From: Candidatus Zhuqueibacterota bacterium
GTDB lineage: Bacteria > Zhuqueibacterota > Zhuqueibacteria > Oceanimicrobiales > Oceanimicrobiaceae
Length of the DNA stretch: 64,000 nt
Assembly (NCBI GenBank): GCA_029262055.1
Contig: JAJDAD010000051.1
Span: forward strand, 1 to 64,000
Direction of reading: 5' to 3'
Shown: one piece after another, positions 17,368 to 26,485 of the stretch
Layout of the letters: each line of letters begins with the position of its first letter
How positions within the stretch are numbered: position 1 is the stretch's first letter
The notes under the pieces: model-generated
What the model was told of the DNA's origin: nothing
Databases searched by the model: none
What the model saw: the letters and a program-made list of their open reading frames with translations, nothing else
Position numbers and translations under genes: made by a program

Positions 17368-19518
17368 TTACCTTACAACCATGAACTTCTGGACGCCTCG
17401 GCGTCCATCCGGCGTCTCAAGAACCACGATATAGACACCGCTAACAATCGTCTGTCCGGCATCGGTTGTAGAATTCCATGTTTCATCACCGCTGCCGTCA
17501 TCATGCTGAATTGTCTTGACCAGGTCACCTCGTTCAGTGAAAATTCTTATGGTGCACTCACCGGGTATGTTGAAGAATGCCAGCTTGTCTGGCTCACCCA
17601 GGAATTGCTGGTTTCTTGCTTCAATATAGAACGGGTTTGGGACTATTCGGAATTCGCTAACAGAATCAACCGCCTGCCGCTTTAAGTTTGCTGGTTCCTG
17701 GGTTCTGGTCCAGAAAGAGCTGCTTTGCAGTTCGCGCCCGGTACGGCCATCGTCAAAAGATACAACATAATAGTAGTAGTTTTGGCCACGTTGGGCCGTT
17801 GTATCCAGAAATTCATTCACGATAGCCGGGTTGTCGGTACCGGCACCTGTAGCAAATATTTCAGTGTAAAAGGTATCGGGCCTGGAAATGGCCCGGTATA
17901 CTCTGTATCCTGCAAAACCGGGCCAGTCCTCTGCGTCACTACTCCAGGTCAGCGCAATACGATCGCCACCGGAATTGACTTCGAAAATGCTCGGTGGCGG
18001 CGGCGGTTGCTCTATTTGGAAGTCGGACTCAAACATCCTTCTTGCCAGGCCAAACGTTTTGAAGAGAGAATCTTCGCCAGTTAGAACCCAGGCGTTCTTG
18101 AATTCGTCGGCCTCATTGGTGGTCCCACCGTCCGGCAAAGTGAAAGGAGATTCATCGTTTATCCACTGTCGCCCCAGGTCCTCGGCAAGCCGCCTGTCGA
18201 GGCCGTTTACTCCTTCTGCAACTACGATCCTGACGCTATCTCCAGGCGCCAGGGTGTAGGGTCCGTAACCATTCGAATTTGAGAAGCCGCCGGTGGTTCC
18301 TTCCAAAGAATTGGCAAAGTCGTCACCGACTCGTTCGGCATGACGTGGTAGCTTGTGGCCTTCAATGATACTATCCCATTCGAGCGACATGCGGGCCGGA
18401 TCGAATTGGTCATTCGGCCTGTTTATGGCGTCATCAGAATCGATGTGCGTCGTCGTCGTCGGTTGTTGTGGATCGTCGCTGTCATCAAGAGAAGACCGGC
18501 TGGCATGCAGCGTAGCCACCCCGATAAACTGCGGGGCCATAAAGCGTCCCGTACCCTCTTTAATATCGGGGGCGCCAATTATGTCGATTGAGGCTTCCGA
18601 ATGCAGGCCCATCCAGGCGTATTGTGCACGAATCGAGTCGGCGTCTGAGTCACCATTTAGCCAGTCTTCATAGTCGCCGGTGTATTGCGCCCCATCCGAC
18701 TGTTTGGCCTCGCCAGTGGTGCTTAACATTGTGTTGATGCCCCACCTCGGCGAATTGAGGTCGGTGAAGTCGGCGCCTTCGCGACTCACTGCGTAGCGAT
18801 ATTGATAGAAGAAGTAAACGTCTTCCAATGTCTTGGTTTGTTCGATTTCCGGATCACCGTCGACATTGCCGGTATTCTTGAAGGTGTATTCCTGGATAAA
18901 GTAATTTTGATGGTCCGGGTGAGTGAATCCCAGGATCTTTCGGGTCATCGTAATCCCGATAGACGTATTTACGACCGTCAGGATCATTCGGTCAGCTGCA
19001 ATATCAGGGTCAAGCTCATCGACATTATCATTAAACATAAGGTCGGTGCCCGGTAGACCGTCGACAAATACCTGCGGGTGATCGAATTTTCCAATAAGTT
19101 TAAAATCAATTGGGATGAACTCTCTTTCAGTATCCGATCCACGCGGGCCAAGGTGGACGACTTTGTGTTGATAGGTCACGCCGCCGTATTGCTCTGCATC
19201 GGTGTAATTCGATGTTGCGATCCAGAGCGCCTTGCCGGCGACGTTGTCCACCTGGTGGTCCGGCGCGCCGTGAAACTCCGCTGGCCAGCGGAACCCATCC
19301 TGCTGGTCATCTTGCAGGTTGGTACGGCCAACCTCTGGTTCCCCACCGTCGGCGCGAAACCAACTGTGCAACGAACCGATTTTTATCCATTTCGTTTCTT
19401 GCGCCGCTGCATCGCTGAAGTGAAGTCCGGCAACGATCAGGAGATAACCGAGAACGTGGCAAGTATGCCTTAGCGTGCCAATTTCTATGTTTTTCGTTAA
19501 CTCATCTTGCGTAACCAT
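17368..19518 (-). CDS. Large secreted protein of the TonB-receptor/PorV gene trio, function unknown
   Basis: A 716-residue protein with a somewhat long N-terminal leader (hydrophobic 'VLGYLLIVAGLHFSDAAA' at ~23-40). I do not recognise a catalytic domain. The body repeatedly mentions motifs seen in KSB1/Calditrichota-type proteins ('IKIGSLHSWFRADGGEPE', 'FIQEYTFKNTGNVDGDPEIE'). A fibronectin-III-like domain starts near 525 ('NSGGDRIALTWSSDAEDWPG'), followed by a FlgD-Ig-like C-terminal domain ('FRIVPNPFYIEARNQQ', 'GECTIRIFTERGDLVKTI') related to the sorting domain. AAGGA precedes the ATG. It lies between a TonB receptor and a PorV-like gene, which suggests a surface-exposed partner in binding or secretion. 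Confidence 0.82.
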   Translation of the reverse strand: MVTQDELTKNIEIGTLRHTCHVLGYLLIVAGLHFSDAAAQETKWIKIGSLHSWFRADGGEPEVGRTNLQDDQQDGFRWPAEFHGAPDHQVDNVAGKALWIATSNYTDAEQYGGVTYQHKVVHLGPRGSDTEREFIPIDFKLIGKFDHPQVFVDGLPGTDLMFNDNVDELDPDIAADRMILTVVNTSIGITMTRKILGFTHPDHQNYFIQEYTFKNTGNVDGDPEIEQTKTLEDVYFFYQYRYAVSREGADFTDLNSPRWGINTMLSTTGEAKQSDGAQYTGDYEDWLNGDSDADSIRAQYAWMGLHSEASIDIIGAPDIKEGTGRFMAPQFIGVATLHASRSSLDDSDDPQQPTTTTHIDSDDAINRPNDQFDPARMSLEWDSIIEGHKLPRHAERVGDDFANSLEGTTGGFSNSNGYGPYTLAPGDSVRIVVAEGVNGLDRRLAEDLGRQWINDESPFTLPDGGTTNEADEFKNAWVLTGEDSLFKTFGLARRMFESDFQIEQPPPPPSIFEVNSGGDRIALTWSSDAEDWPGFAGYRVYRAISRPDTFYTEIFATGAGTDNPAIVNEFLDTTAQRGQNYYYYVVSFDDGRTGRELQSSSFWTRTQEPANLKRQAVDSVSEFRIVPNPFYIEARNQQFLGEPDKLAFFNIPGECTIRIFTERGDLVKTIQHDDGSGDETWNSTTDAGQTIVSGVYIVVLETPDGRRGVQKFMVVR

Positions 19519-19605
19519 TCAGGTTCCTTTTTCCTGGTTATAGGTTAATTTGAGTGGTTAGCGGTCGAGTTGCCTAATACTCCCACTGTAACATATAATT
19601 CCTCT

Positions 19606-19777
19606 TCATTCCTGCGAAAACAGGAATCCACTGTTCATCATCATGCTGTGCTTGGCCGAAAACGGCCTCTCTGCCATGCCCCGCAAAAATCGTGAGATTA
19701 AGCACTGGCATTGTGTTTGGCCTGCATTTTCTGCGTAAGCCCACTGGATTCCGGCTCAAAAGATTACCGGAATGACA
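19606..19777. repeat. Pair of inverted palindromic repeats (ATTCC...GGAAT type)
   Basis: The 289-base gap between the TonB receptor and the 716-residue protein gene contains TCATTCCTGCGAAAACAGGA at 19606-19625 continuing into ATCCACTG, and a second unit in opposite orientation at about 19741-19777 (CTGGATTCCGG ... CCGGAATGACAG). Each unit is itself a palindrome around an ATTCC/GGAAT core. A related single unit lies at 48073-48098. These look like dispersed REP-like elements; the first pair may also act as a transcription attenuator between the two genes. Confidence 0.7.
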
Positions 19778-19807
19778 GAAATTAATGAGTTCTCGGTCAA
19801 ACATGTA

Positions 19808-22800
19808 TTACAAATCAAGTCGAAACCCAACATGAACATCTCTGGGATTCAAATAGTAGAGCCACCTGAGGTTTGGGTTGTCAATATAAGATTTGGTGTC
19901 TCTACGGACCTGGTTTCTATCCGCTATCCCGGGATCATTGTTTGGGTTCGCTTCCAGTGCATCGAATTCAACTCCCTCAGGACGCAGATCCCCGATTCTG
20001 TCATTGCCAAATTGAGTATAACCGAGTGGCTGGCCGATATCCTCTGGCCAAAGCAGAGAATCCATATAATCTCTGAAGTCCTGTCCGTCGGAAAACGATG
20101 AATCAAAATTGAAGATCTTGTTGTTGAGCAGGTTGTTGATGTCCAGGAAAAATCTGACAGTCCGTCCTCCCATCCGAAAGGATTTTGACATGCGTAAATC
20201 AACATTGAAAATGTCCGGCCGCTGCACATTATTTCTAATGCCGACCGCCGCCGGGTCACGGCCGCGGGTCCAGGTTGTGTGAGCACCGGCCCGCCATGCT
20301 GTCAGAAAGTTGATCTGCCAGTTGTTTAACAATCCCAGTCCTCCCAGTTTTGGGCCAAAATCTCTGGGCGTCCTGATAGTGACGTTGCCGTTAAAAAATG
20401 GCCTGGCCTTTGGCCGGTCTGATTTCTCTTTGGACTCATTGCTCTGCCGGTCGAAAGCCCGCTGTTCGGCCGGGTTTTGAAAGATGCGCAGCGGATCGAA
20501 GAACCCTTCCTTTTCAACCAGGAATGTATAGTTGAGAAACCCGGTCATCCACCGCCCCATTCGCTTTTCCACGGAGACTTCAAGCCCTCGAATATCCTCA
20601 AAGAAGTTGTCTTCTGCAAGGAGGTAGTTCACCCGGCTGTCGGAGCTTAGAACCTGAACCTGGGTTTCCTCGCCCTCATTTGGCTGATTATCGATGTCTT
20701 TGTAAAAGCCAGCCACGCGTAGCAAGAATTTGTCGTACAGGTTTTGCTCAAAACCGATCTCATACGCTTTGGTCCGGCTCAATTTGAGATTGGGACTACC
20801 TATCTCCTGAACGCTGGCGTCATTGGTTCGCTGAACTAAGAAAAGCCTGTCTGCTCGCGGGGTTGAGTAAAAGTGGCCATAGTTGAAAAAGAGCTTCGAG
20901 TTATCTGTAATCGGATGCGAAATGCCGAGACGCGGGCTCAGGTAGAGCTGCTTGTCGGTGCCGACCTGAGTGAACTGGTTTTCAGTTCCCGTTACGAAAC
21001 TACTGGTGAAGAAGGGATCGAAAATATCAAGGTCAAACCACTGACCACCCGGATCGGAATAGTCCAACCGAAATCCTAGGTTGGCTATCAATCCCTGAAA
21101 CTCTATCTTGTCCTGAAGATAGGCGGCAGCCCGAACCGGTTTTCTGTCCCAGCGCGATTGTGGCCGGCCGGCCGGTAGCGTAATGTCGACACCTCCGAAT
21201 CTGGCTTTGTGGTCGTTTACGATGAATTCCGCGCCGGTTTTCAGGAGGTTGTTGTTGTTGACCTGGCTGGTCAAGTCGAAGCGAAAAGAGGTCGTGGTTA
21301 TTCTCGTTGAATCTCTCGCGCCGCTCATGCCCACGCCCATGCGCAGGCCATCGATGCCCGAGCTTGGGAATGGCATAAATCCGAACGGTGCCTCGTCGAC
21401 TGCGAAATTGTCCCCAAAGATGCGGACCACTGTTTCAGTATCCCGCAATCTTTGCGGTCTGGTCTTGTAAGAATTCCAAAGTCGCTCGACCTGAACGTCG
21501 TAAAATGTCCTGGAGCTAAGTGTATGGGTGAATTTGGCCGCGACGTCCACCCTCCTGATCCGGGTTGGCGCATAAAAATCGGGCACAAACATAATAGAGT
21601 TAATAAAACTTCTCTGGCTTAGCTCGTCCGCCACACTTTCCGGGCTGAAGTAGATGCTTGGATCGCCTACTTGACTGTTTGTCACCGCCCTGATCTGACC
21701 GTAAAGCCCTGAGAGCGTTAACTTCATGTTGCGAGCAATATTTGAGGTCAGTTTCAGTTGAGTTACGCGGTCGTTAAATCCATTCCTGGAAAGCCGAATC
21801 AGGTACGAGTTTTGTTCCTGGCGATGTGCAAAAAAGAAACGAAGGTCGCCAAGTTTGCGGCTGACAATTGGTACGGGCCCGCCAAAACCAAAATCAAGTG
21901 TATAATCCGGATCCTGCAGGTCGCCTTGTCGTCGATGCTGCCATTTGAACAACTGTTGCGCCGCTTGTGGGCTGAGATCATTGTCCGGATTGTTGTCCTG
22001 TAGCAGTCGCTCAGAGATGGCGTTCCATCCCTCAAATTCCGGAAACTGCTTCTTCATGTTCTCGCTCCAGGCGCCGTTGTTGGTGCCAGTCCAGGCTACT
22101 TCATCATCCAAAAATGGTCTTAACCAGTAGCTGTCACGAGCAAATCCTGAGGGGCCAAAGTGTTTCGCTTGGGCTGGACTGTAGCGCAATGTGAATGTGC
22201 CGCCGTACTGGCTGAGGCTACCTTCTTTGGTTACAACATTTATGATACCGGAGCGAATATTGCCATATTCAGCACTAAAACCGCCCGTTTGAATTTGAAT
22301 GTCTTGAATTGAACTTAAGGCAATCGCTGTATATGGGGTGTTGTTTCGTTCATCGCGCAGCGTAAAACCGTCGACCATGAACGCGGTTTCGTCCTGGTCC
22401 CCGCCTCTGATTTGAATCCCATCGTCAAGCGTGCCGATAATACCGGGTTGCAGGCCGACGACATCCTGCACACGCTGCACCGGAAGGACTTCGACTTGTT
22501 CTGATTGAATGTTTGCCTGACTCGCCGAGATGTCTTTAACAACCACCGGGCGTTCCGCGACCACGGTCACCTCATCTCCCAACTCTACCACACTTGCTTG
22601 CATTTTGTAGTCGATTCGTGTGGTCAAATCAATATTGACTCTTACATCTGTTACCGCAGAGGGTGTATACCCGATCATGCTGGCAGTGAGTTTGTAATTT
22701 CCCGGAGGAACGTTCAAGATAACGTAGTTGCCTGAAAGATCGGCAGCAGCTCCAAGCGAGGTGCCTTGCAGAACTATGTTCGCTCCCGGCAGGGATTCTC

Positions 22801-22906
22801 CGGTTTGGGCATCTACGACTTTTCCCGTAATCTTGCCGGTAGTTCCAGCGATGGTGAGGGAGAAAAGCGACAACAAGAGAAAAGATGTGAAAAGGGAGGT
22901 TTTCAT
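19808..22906 (-). CDS. TonB-dependent receptor with N-terminal carboxypeptidase-regulatory-like domain
   Basis: An outer-membrane receptor of about 1032 residues. After the signal peptide (MKTSLFTSFLLLSLFSLTIA) comes a CarboxypepD_reg-like domain ('KITGKVVDAQTGESLPGANI', 'VPPGNYKLTASMIGYTPSAV'), then the plug ('VQRVQDVVGLQPGIIG', 'DDGIQIRGGDQDETAFMVDG', 'IQTGGFSAEYGNIRSGIINV') and a 22-strand-type barrel with 'KAYEIGFEQNLYDKFLLRVA' and a closing aromatic strand 'VHVGFRLDL'. The architecture matches SusC-like or OAR-like importers. The start is uncertain: ATG 22906 gives the best signal peptide, ATG 22918 is in frame, and no strong ribosome site is seen for either. The transported ligand is unknown. 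Confidence 0.9.
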   Translation of the reverse strand: MKTSLFTSFLLLSLFSLTIAGTTGKITGKVVDAQTGESLPGANIVLQGTSLGAAADLSGNYVILNVPPGNYKLTASMIGYTPSAVTDVRVNIDLTTRIDYKMQASVVELGDEVTVVAERPVVVKDISASQANIQSEQVEVLPVQRVQDVVGLQPGIIGTLDDGIQIRGGDQDETAFMVDGFTLRDERNNTPYTAIALSSIQDIQIQTGGFSAEYGNIRSGIINVVTKEGSLSQYGGTFTLRYSPAQAKHFGPSGFARDSYWLRPFLDDEVAWTGTNNGAWSENMKKQFPEFEGWNAISERLLQDNNPDNDLSPQAAQQLFKWQHRRQGDLQDPDYTLDFGFGGPVPIVSRKLGDLRFFFAHRQEQNSYLIRLSRNGFNDRVTQLKLTSNIARNMKLTLSGLYGQIRAVTNSQVGDPSIYFSPESVADELSQRSFINSIMFVPDFYAPTRIRRVDVAAKFTHTLSSRTFYDVQVERLWNSYKTRPQRLRDTETVVRIFGDNFAVDEAPFGFMPFPSSGIDGLRMGVGMSGARDSTRITTTSFRFDLTSQVNNNNLLKTGAEFIVNDHKARFGGVDITLPAGRPQSRWDRKPVRAAAYLQDKIEFQGLIANLGFRLDYSDPGGQWFDLDIFDPFFTSSFVTGTENQFTQVGTDKQLYLSPRLGISHPITDNSKLFFNYGHFYSTPRADRLFLVQRTNDASVQEIGSPNLKLSRTKAYEIGFEQNLYDKFLLRVAGFYKDIDNQPNEGEETQVQVLSSDSRVNYLLAEDNFFEDIRGLEVSVEKRMGRWMTGFLNYTFLVEKEGFFDPLRIFQNPAEQRAFDRQSNESKEKSDRPKARPFFNGNVTIRTPRDFGPKLGGLGLLNNWQINFLTAWRAGAHTTWTRGRDPAAVGIRNNVQRPDIFNVDLRMSKSFRMGGRTVRFFLDINNLLNNKIFNFDSSFSDGQDFRDYMDSLLWPEDIGQPLGYTQFGNDRIGDLRPEGVEFDALEANPNNDPGIADRNQVRRDTKSYIDNPNLRWLYYLNPRDVHVGFRLDL

Positions 22907-23273
22907 CGTCCTGACCATTTGTTTGTCTGCTTGGAATGTTGCCTCGATTGATAATCCCCAACCTCTAATCAAGATGCAACTGGATTGAAGGTATTACTTG
23001 ACTGGTGCTAAACCAACAAGGACCTTAGATCGTCAAGGTGCGGAAGAGGAAGTAGATGCTGGCTAGCTAAAAAATCAGGTATAGAAACGGTATGATTGTA
23101 CAGAAAACAGCACTGCGTCAGAACTCTATGGCTATATTGGGAATCACATGTAACAAGATCAACACAAATTTTGCCAATAGTTGGTACTTTTTTGCTGGCT
23201 GTCTGAAATAGAGATGCCCGTAAGTACGCGGAACCCGACAATCGAGCTATAAAAACAGGAAGAACCCCTTTAA
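22907..23273. other. Intergenic stretch without a recognisable gene
   Basis: About 370 bases upstream of the TonB receptor. Only short, unrelated open frames are present on either strand and none carries a recognisable domain. It probably holds the promoter of the receptor gene, but no clear -35/-10 pair or operator stands out. It ends where the decayed membrane-protein fragment begins. Confidence 0.5.
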
Positions 23274-23516
23274 TTAAGTGGCCACAGACCTGATTTTCAA
23301 ATCTTCCCGGAGTCCGGAATCCTTACTAGGCCGCCAGATAAACTGATCGACGAAGTAGTGATGCATTGAGAAGCCGAGCAGAAGTCCGGCGAGCAGCTCT
23401 TTAGTAGATAGAGTTCCAAATAGTATTTGTTTGCTTGGTGGCAGCGAACTGTACAGACCAAGAATTGAGCGCGCTTGCGGGTGGCGAATCACAAAAGCGA
23501 CGGAGGGCGAGATCAA
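23274..23516 (-). pseudogene. Decayed, internally deleted copy of the multi-pass membrane protein at 27.0-28.3 kb
   Basis: This 80-codon frame has no proper start. Its translation matches two separated parts of the intact membrane protein: 'VAFVIRHPQARSILGLYSSL' then PP, joined directly to 'SKQILFGTLSTKELLAGLLL' and 'GFSMHHYFVDQFIWRPSKDS'. The intact protein has about 163 residues between PP and SKQ. The DNA is also closely similar on both sides of the junction. The N-terminal ~210 residues are missing altogether. So this is a 5'-truncated, internally deleted duplicate, separated from the parent gene by murA, murB and a hypothetical gene. Confidence 0.85.
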
Positions 23517-23586
23517 AGATCTTGGCCATCGTTCGACCCTGTTGGGCTGAGCCGGTGAAACTAGAAAACGTAATGCCTTACCATCA

Positions 23587-24930
23587 TCAGATGACAGATT
23601 CCAGCCTTGGTCCGGATATCTTCCGGATATCCGCGCCTAGCTCGCTCAGGCGCTCTACCAGATTTTCATAGCCGCGTTCGATATGCTCAACGCCCAGAAT
23701 GGATGTTTTGCCCTGCGCCATCAGGGCGGATTGCATCAGGCCTGCGCCGGCCCGGACATCCCTCACCACGACCCTGATGCCGTGCAACTGCGTCGGCCCG
23801 TGCACCCTGACGGCATGACCGTATCTGCCTGGATTCGATTTTAGCTCAAAATTATAGACCTCTTCCGGCCGTTGCACCTGCGGATTGAACTGCTCAATCC
23901 TGGCTCCCATCTGATGAATCTCGTCGAGGTAATCGAACCTGCGCTCAAACACAGTCTCATGGACAACACTGGTGCCATGCGCCTGGGTGAGCAGGGTCGT
24001 CATGGAAGGCTGCCAATCGGTCATGAAGCCCGGATGCGGGCTGGTGGTGACGTTCTGAGCTTGCAGGGGTGTATGGTACCAGACATGCAACGCCGTATCC
24101 CTGACCTCGATGCCGGCATCCATTTTTCTTAGCAGGTCGAGGAAGGCCGTCAGTTGCTCAGGCTGGGCCTGTTCGAGCCAGAGGTCACCCCTGGTGGCTA
24201 AAGCCATACACGAGACCGACACTTGCTCATTGCGGTCGGGCATGATCCCGAAGTCGACTCCGTTTAGTCTGTCTACACCCTGGATGTTGATGCTACGCGG
24301 ATGTGTGCGCTCTATTCTCGCCCCCATTCTGTTCAGCATCAAGATCAGGTTGTCGACCTCCGGTTCCTGGGCTGCGTTTTCCAGTGTCGTCAAGCCGTCC
24401 GCGAGAACAGCGGCCATTATCAACGTTTCTGTCCCCGTGTGAGTATTCTTGGGGAAACGGTAGTGGGCGCCCTGCAGCCGCCGGGCTTGCAGGAGCACCG
24501 TATCATGGTGTTGTTCAACGCAAGCGCCCAATTGTCGCAGGCCATCAAAATGCCATCCGAGCGGCCGGTCGCCAATCGGGTCGCCACCCGGTAGGGAGAT
24601 ACTGGCTTCGCCGCCGCGCGCGAGCAGCGGCCCGGCAAACATGGTCGAGGCCCGGGTCGCTTTGGCCAGCTCAACCGGGATATCATTCCTTGCAAGCGCC
24701 GTAGCGCGCAGTCTGATGGAATTCGGCCCATCCTTCTCGACCTGTCCCCCCAGGTGCCTAATGACGGCTGACGTTGTATCCACGTCCCGCACCATGGGCA
24801 CGTTGCTCAGGCGAACTTCGTCATCCGTCAACATGCCCGCAATCATCGCCTTGACGATAACGTTCTTGGCGCCGGCAATTTTTATTTCACCACGGAGCGG
24901 ATTGCCACCGTTGATATGCCACTCACTCAT
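23587..24930 (-). CDS. murA: UDP-N-acetylglucosamine 1-carboxyvinyltransferase, Asp-type
   Basis: MurA transfers enolpyruvate from PEP to UDP-GlcNAc, the first committed step of peptidoglycan synthesis, in the cytoplasm. The 447-residue product has the substrate-binding Lys22-Asn23 in 'IKIAGAKN', 'RASTMFAGPLLARGGEASIS', 'TDWQPSMTTLLTQAHGTSVV' with the catalytic Asp, and 'VRDVRAGAGLMQSALMAQG' with the conserved Arg. At the fosfomycin-target position the usual PGGC is PGGD (Asp117), as known for Mycobacterium tuberculosis MurA, which predicts natural fosfomycin resistance. The next gene upstream is murB, 9 bases away, so the pair is an operon outside any larger division/cell-wall cluster. EPSP synthase is excluded by the UDP-GlcNAc-type motifs. 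Confidence 0.94.
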   Translation of the reverse strand: MSEWHINGGNPLRGEIKIAGAKNVIVKAMIAGMLTDDEVRLSNVPMVRDVDTTSAVIRHLGGQVEKDGPNSIRLRATALARNDIPVELAKATRASTMFAGPLLARGGEASISLPGGDPIGDRPLGWHFDGLRQLGACVEQHHDTVLLQARRLQGAHYRFPKNTHTGTETLIMAAVLADGLTTLENAAQEPEVDNLILMLNRMGARIERTHPRSINIQGVDRLNGVDFGIMPDRNEQVSVSCMALATRGDLWLEQAQPEQLTAFLDLLRKMDAGIEVRDTALHVWYHTPLQAQNVTTSPHPGFMTDWQPSMTTLLTQAHGTSVVHETVFERRFDYLDEIHQMGARIEQFNPQVQRPEEVYNFELKSNPGRYGHAVRVHGPTQLHGIRVVVRDVRAGAGLMQSALMAQGKTSILGVEHIERGYENLVERLSELGADIRKISGPRLESVI

Positions 24931-24939
24931 AGGTTTTCG

Positions 24940-25854
24940 CTACGACCATTTGCCAAGATATTTAATCTCCTCCTCCAGAAGGATGCTAAATCGTTCCTTC
25001 ACCTTCGCCCTGGCCAATTCGATCAAATATCTGATATCGCTTGCGGTCGCTTCCTTCTTATTTACGATGAAATTTGCATGCATCGGCGAGATTTCGGCAC
25101 CACCTTTTTGCTCGCCCTTCAGTCCGCACGCTTCGATCAGGCGTCCGGCAAAGTCACCCGGCGGATTCTTGAACACCGAGCCACCGCTCGAACCGCCGGG
25201 TTGGTTCTTGCGCAACCCGAGATAATCCTGCATTCTGGCCTCGATCTCGGCGTGCTCGCGCGCGTGCCCGCGCAGAACAGCGCTCAGGACGACGTCATTC
25301 CCTCCTTGGAGTTCGCTGGCCCGGTACGAGAATGTCAGCCGGCGGGCTTCGATCCACCTTGATTTACCATTCTCCCCCAGGAGCTCGACACGCTCCACAA
25401 CTTCGCTTATCCACTGCTGGCGCGTACCGGTGTTGCCGAAGACAGCGGCCCCGACAGTTCCCGGAATGCCGATCAGGAATTCCAATCCTCCAAACCCTTG
25501 TTTTGCTGCCCGGCGAGCCAGGGTAGCCAGGTTTGTTCCCGAATCAGCTTCAACCAAATAGTCAGGCATGAAGTGAATCCTGTCAGCCCGATTGAGGATA
25601 ACCAGTCCGTCGACGCCCGCGTCAGACACCAGGCTATTGGCCGCGAAACCGATGATTGTTGTTTGTAGTGCATGCTCATGTGCTATGCGGACGGCCGCGC
25701 TCAGATCGCGCTTCGATTTGGCCAACACGAACAATTCAGCCGGCCCGCCAGCCTTCCAGTTGCAGTATCCTGAAAGCGGTTCATCCCGCAATACTGTTGT
25801 GGCGGGCAGGGCTTTAAGGAGGCGCTTGTGAACGATGTCAACTCTGTCGGACAG
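24940..25854 (-). CDS. murB: UDP-N-acetylmuramate dehydrogenase (type II MurB), probable CTG start
   Basis: MurB is the FAD/NADPH enzyme that reduces UDP-GlcNAc-enolpyruvate to UDP-MurNAc, directly after MurA. Seen are the FAD-binding 'GYCNWKAGGPAELFVLAKS' and 'IGFAANSLVSDAGVDGLVI', 'GLEFLIGIPGTVGAAVFGNT', the catalytic Arg in 'LTFSYRAS', the catalytic Ser in 'GGSVFKNPPG' and the Glu near the end (LLEEEIKYLG). The first in-frame ATG/GTG/TTG is a TTG at 25791 that would remove family-like sequence. The frame stays open upstream, and a CTG at 25854 with AGGAG six bases before it adds 'SDRVDIVHKRLLKALPATTV', the normal N-terminal helix. No ATG or GTG exists in that stretch. Confidence 0.88.
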   Translation of the reverse strand: MSDRVDIVHKRLLKALPATTVLRDEPLSGYCNWKAGGPAELFVLAKSKRDLSAAVRIAHEHALQTTIIGFAANSLVSDAGVDGLVILNRADRIHFMPDYLVEADSGTNLATLARRAAKQGFGGLEFLIGIPGTVGAAVFGNTGTRQQWISEVVERVELLGENGKSRWIEARRLTFSYRASELQGGNDVVLSAVLRGHAREHAEIEARMQDYLGLRKNQPGGSSGGSVFKNPPGDFAGRLIEACGLKGEQKGGAEISPMHANFIVNKKEATASDIRYLIELARAKVKERFSILLEEEIKYLGKWS

Positions 25855-26485
25855 GGTACTCTCCTGGTCGGTTCTTTGTACGAGAACCGGTCCACAATGT
25901 CAAGCAGGAATCGCTGAACCCTCCGCTCGCCGGATTGCGGGTTCAGACAACTACGTGGGAGATCTGTTGCACCGGAAACGTGGCAGATACTCTTCGGTTA
26001 GAAAATGGCTGGCGTCCCTCGTTCCATGTTGCACGGATGCAGCGCAGAAGAGCGGACGCGGATAGCCGTGACTGGCCGTCAATGTGGCGATTTTTGGCGC
26101 CAGTATCAACCGAATTCTTGGCAGGTTTGGTCGGGGTGGCCTCCCGACCGCAGCGTGACTGGCATTGCCACAAGGCGCAACTCACGATTAAGAACGGCGG
26201 TGTGAGCCGCAGAGGGAAAGTGAGCACACCGCATCGATGCTACTTAATTCCTTCCCAACCGCCTTGGATTGTTCAGATCGCCTATGCCCTTTTGGTCGGC
26301 TTGACACACAAGTTAGCGCCTGACCGACGCCACCAAGCTGCCGACTCCCTCAGAGGCCGGACACCGCAAAGCGTGAATCCGACACCAAGCTGGGTTTATG
26401 AAACACGCTCCAACCGGCTTTTCTGGAATGCTATCGCTCTATCTCCGCCGCGCGCGCTTCACAGAGGGGCAGCAAACCATGACCT
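25855..26485. other. 630-base intergenic region, no supported gene
   Basis: The stretch between murB and the hypothetical gene has no recognisable coding sequence. A plus-strand frame crosses it but has no domain, no ribosome site and runs antisense into the hypothetical gene. A perfect 7-bp inverted repeat, GGTCGGG at 26129-26135 and CCCGACC at 26143-26149, forms a small hairpin without a T tract. It may contain the murB-murA promoter near 25870-25950 or remnants of decayed sequence. Confidence 0.5.

Noticed and set aside
26129-26149. Hairpin GGTCGGG/CCCGACC as a terminator
   Set aside because: No T tract on either strand and no gene ending nearby.
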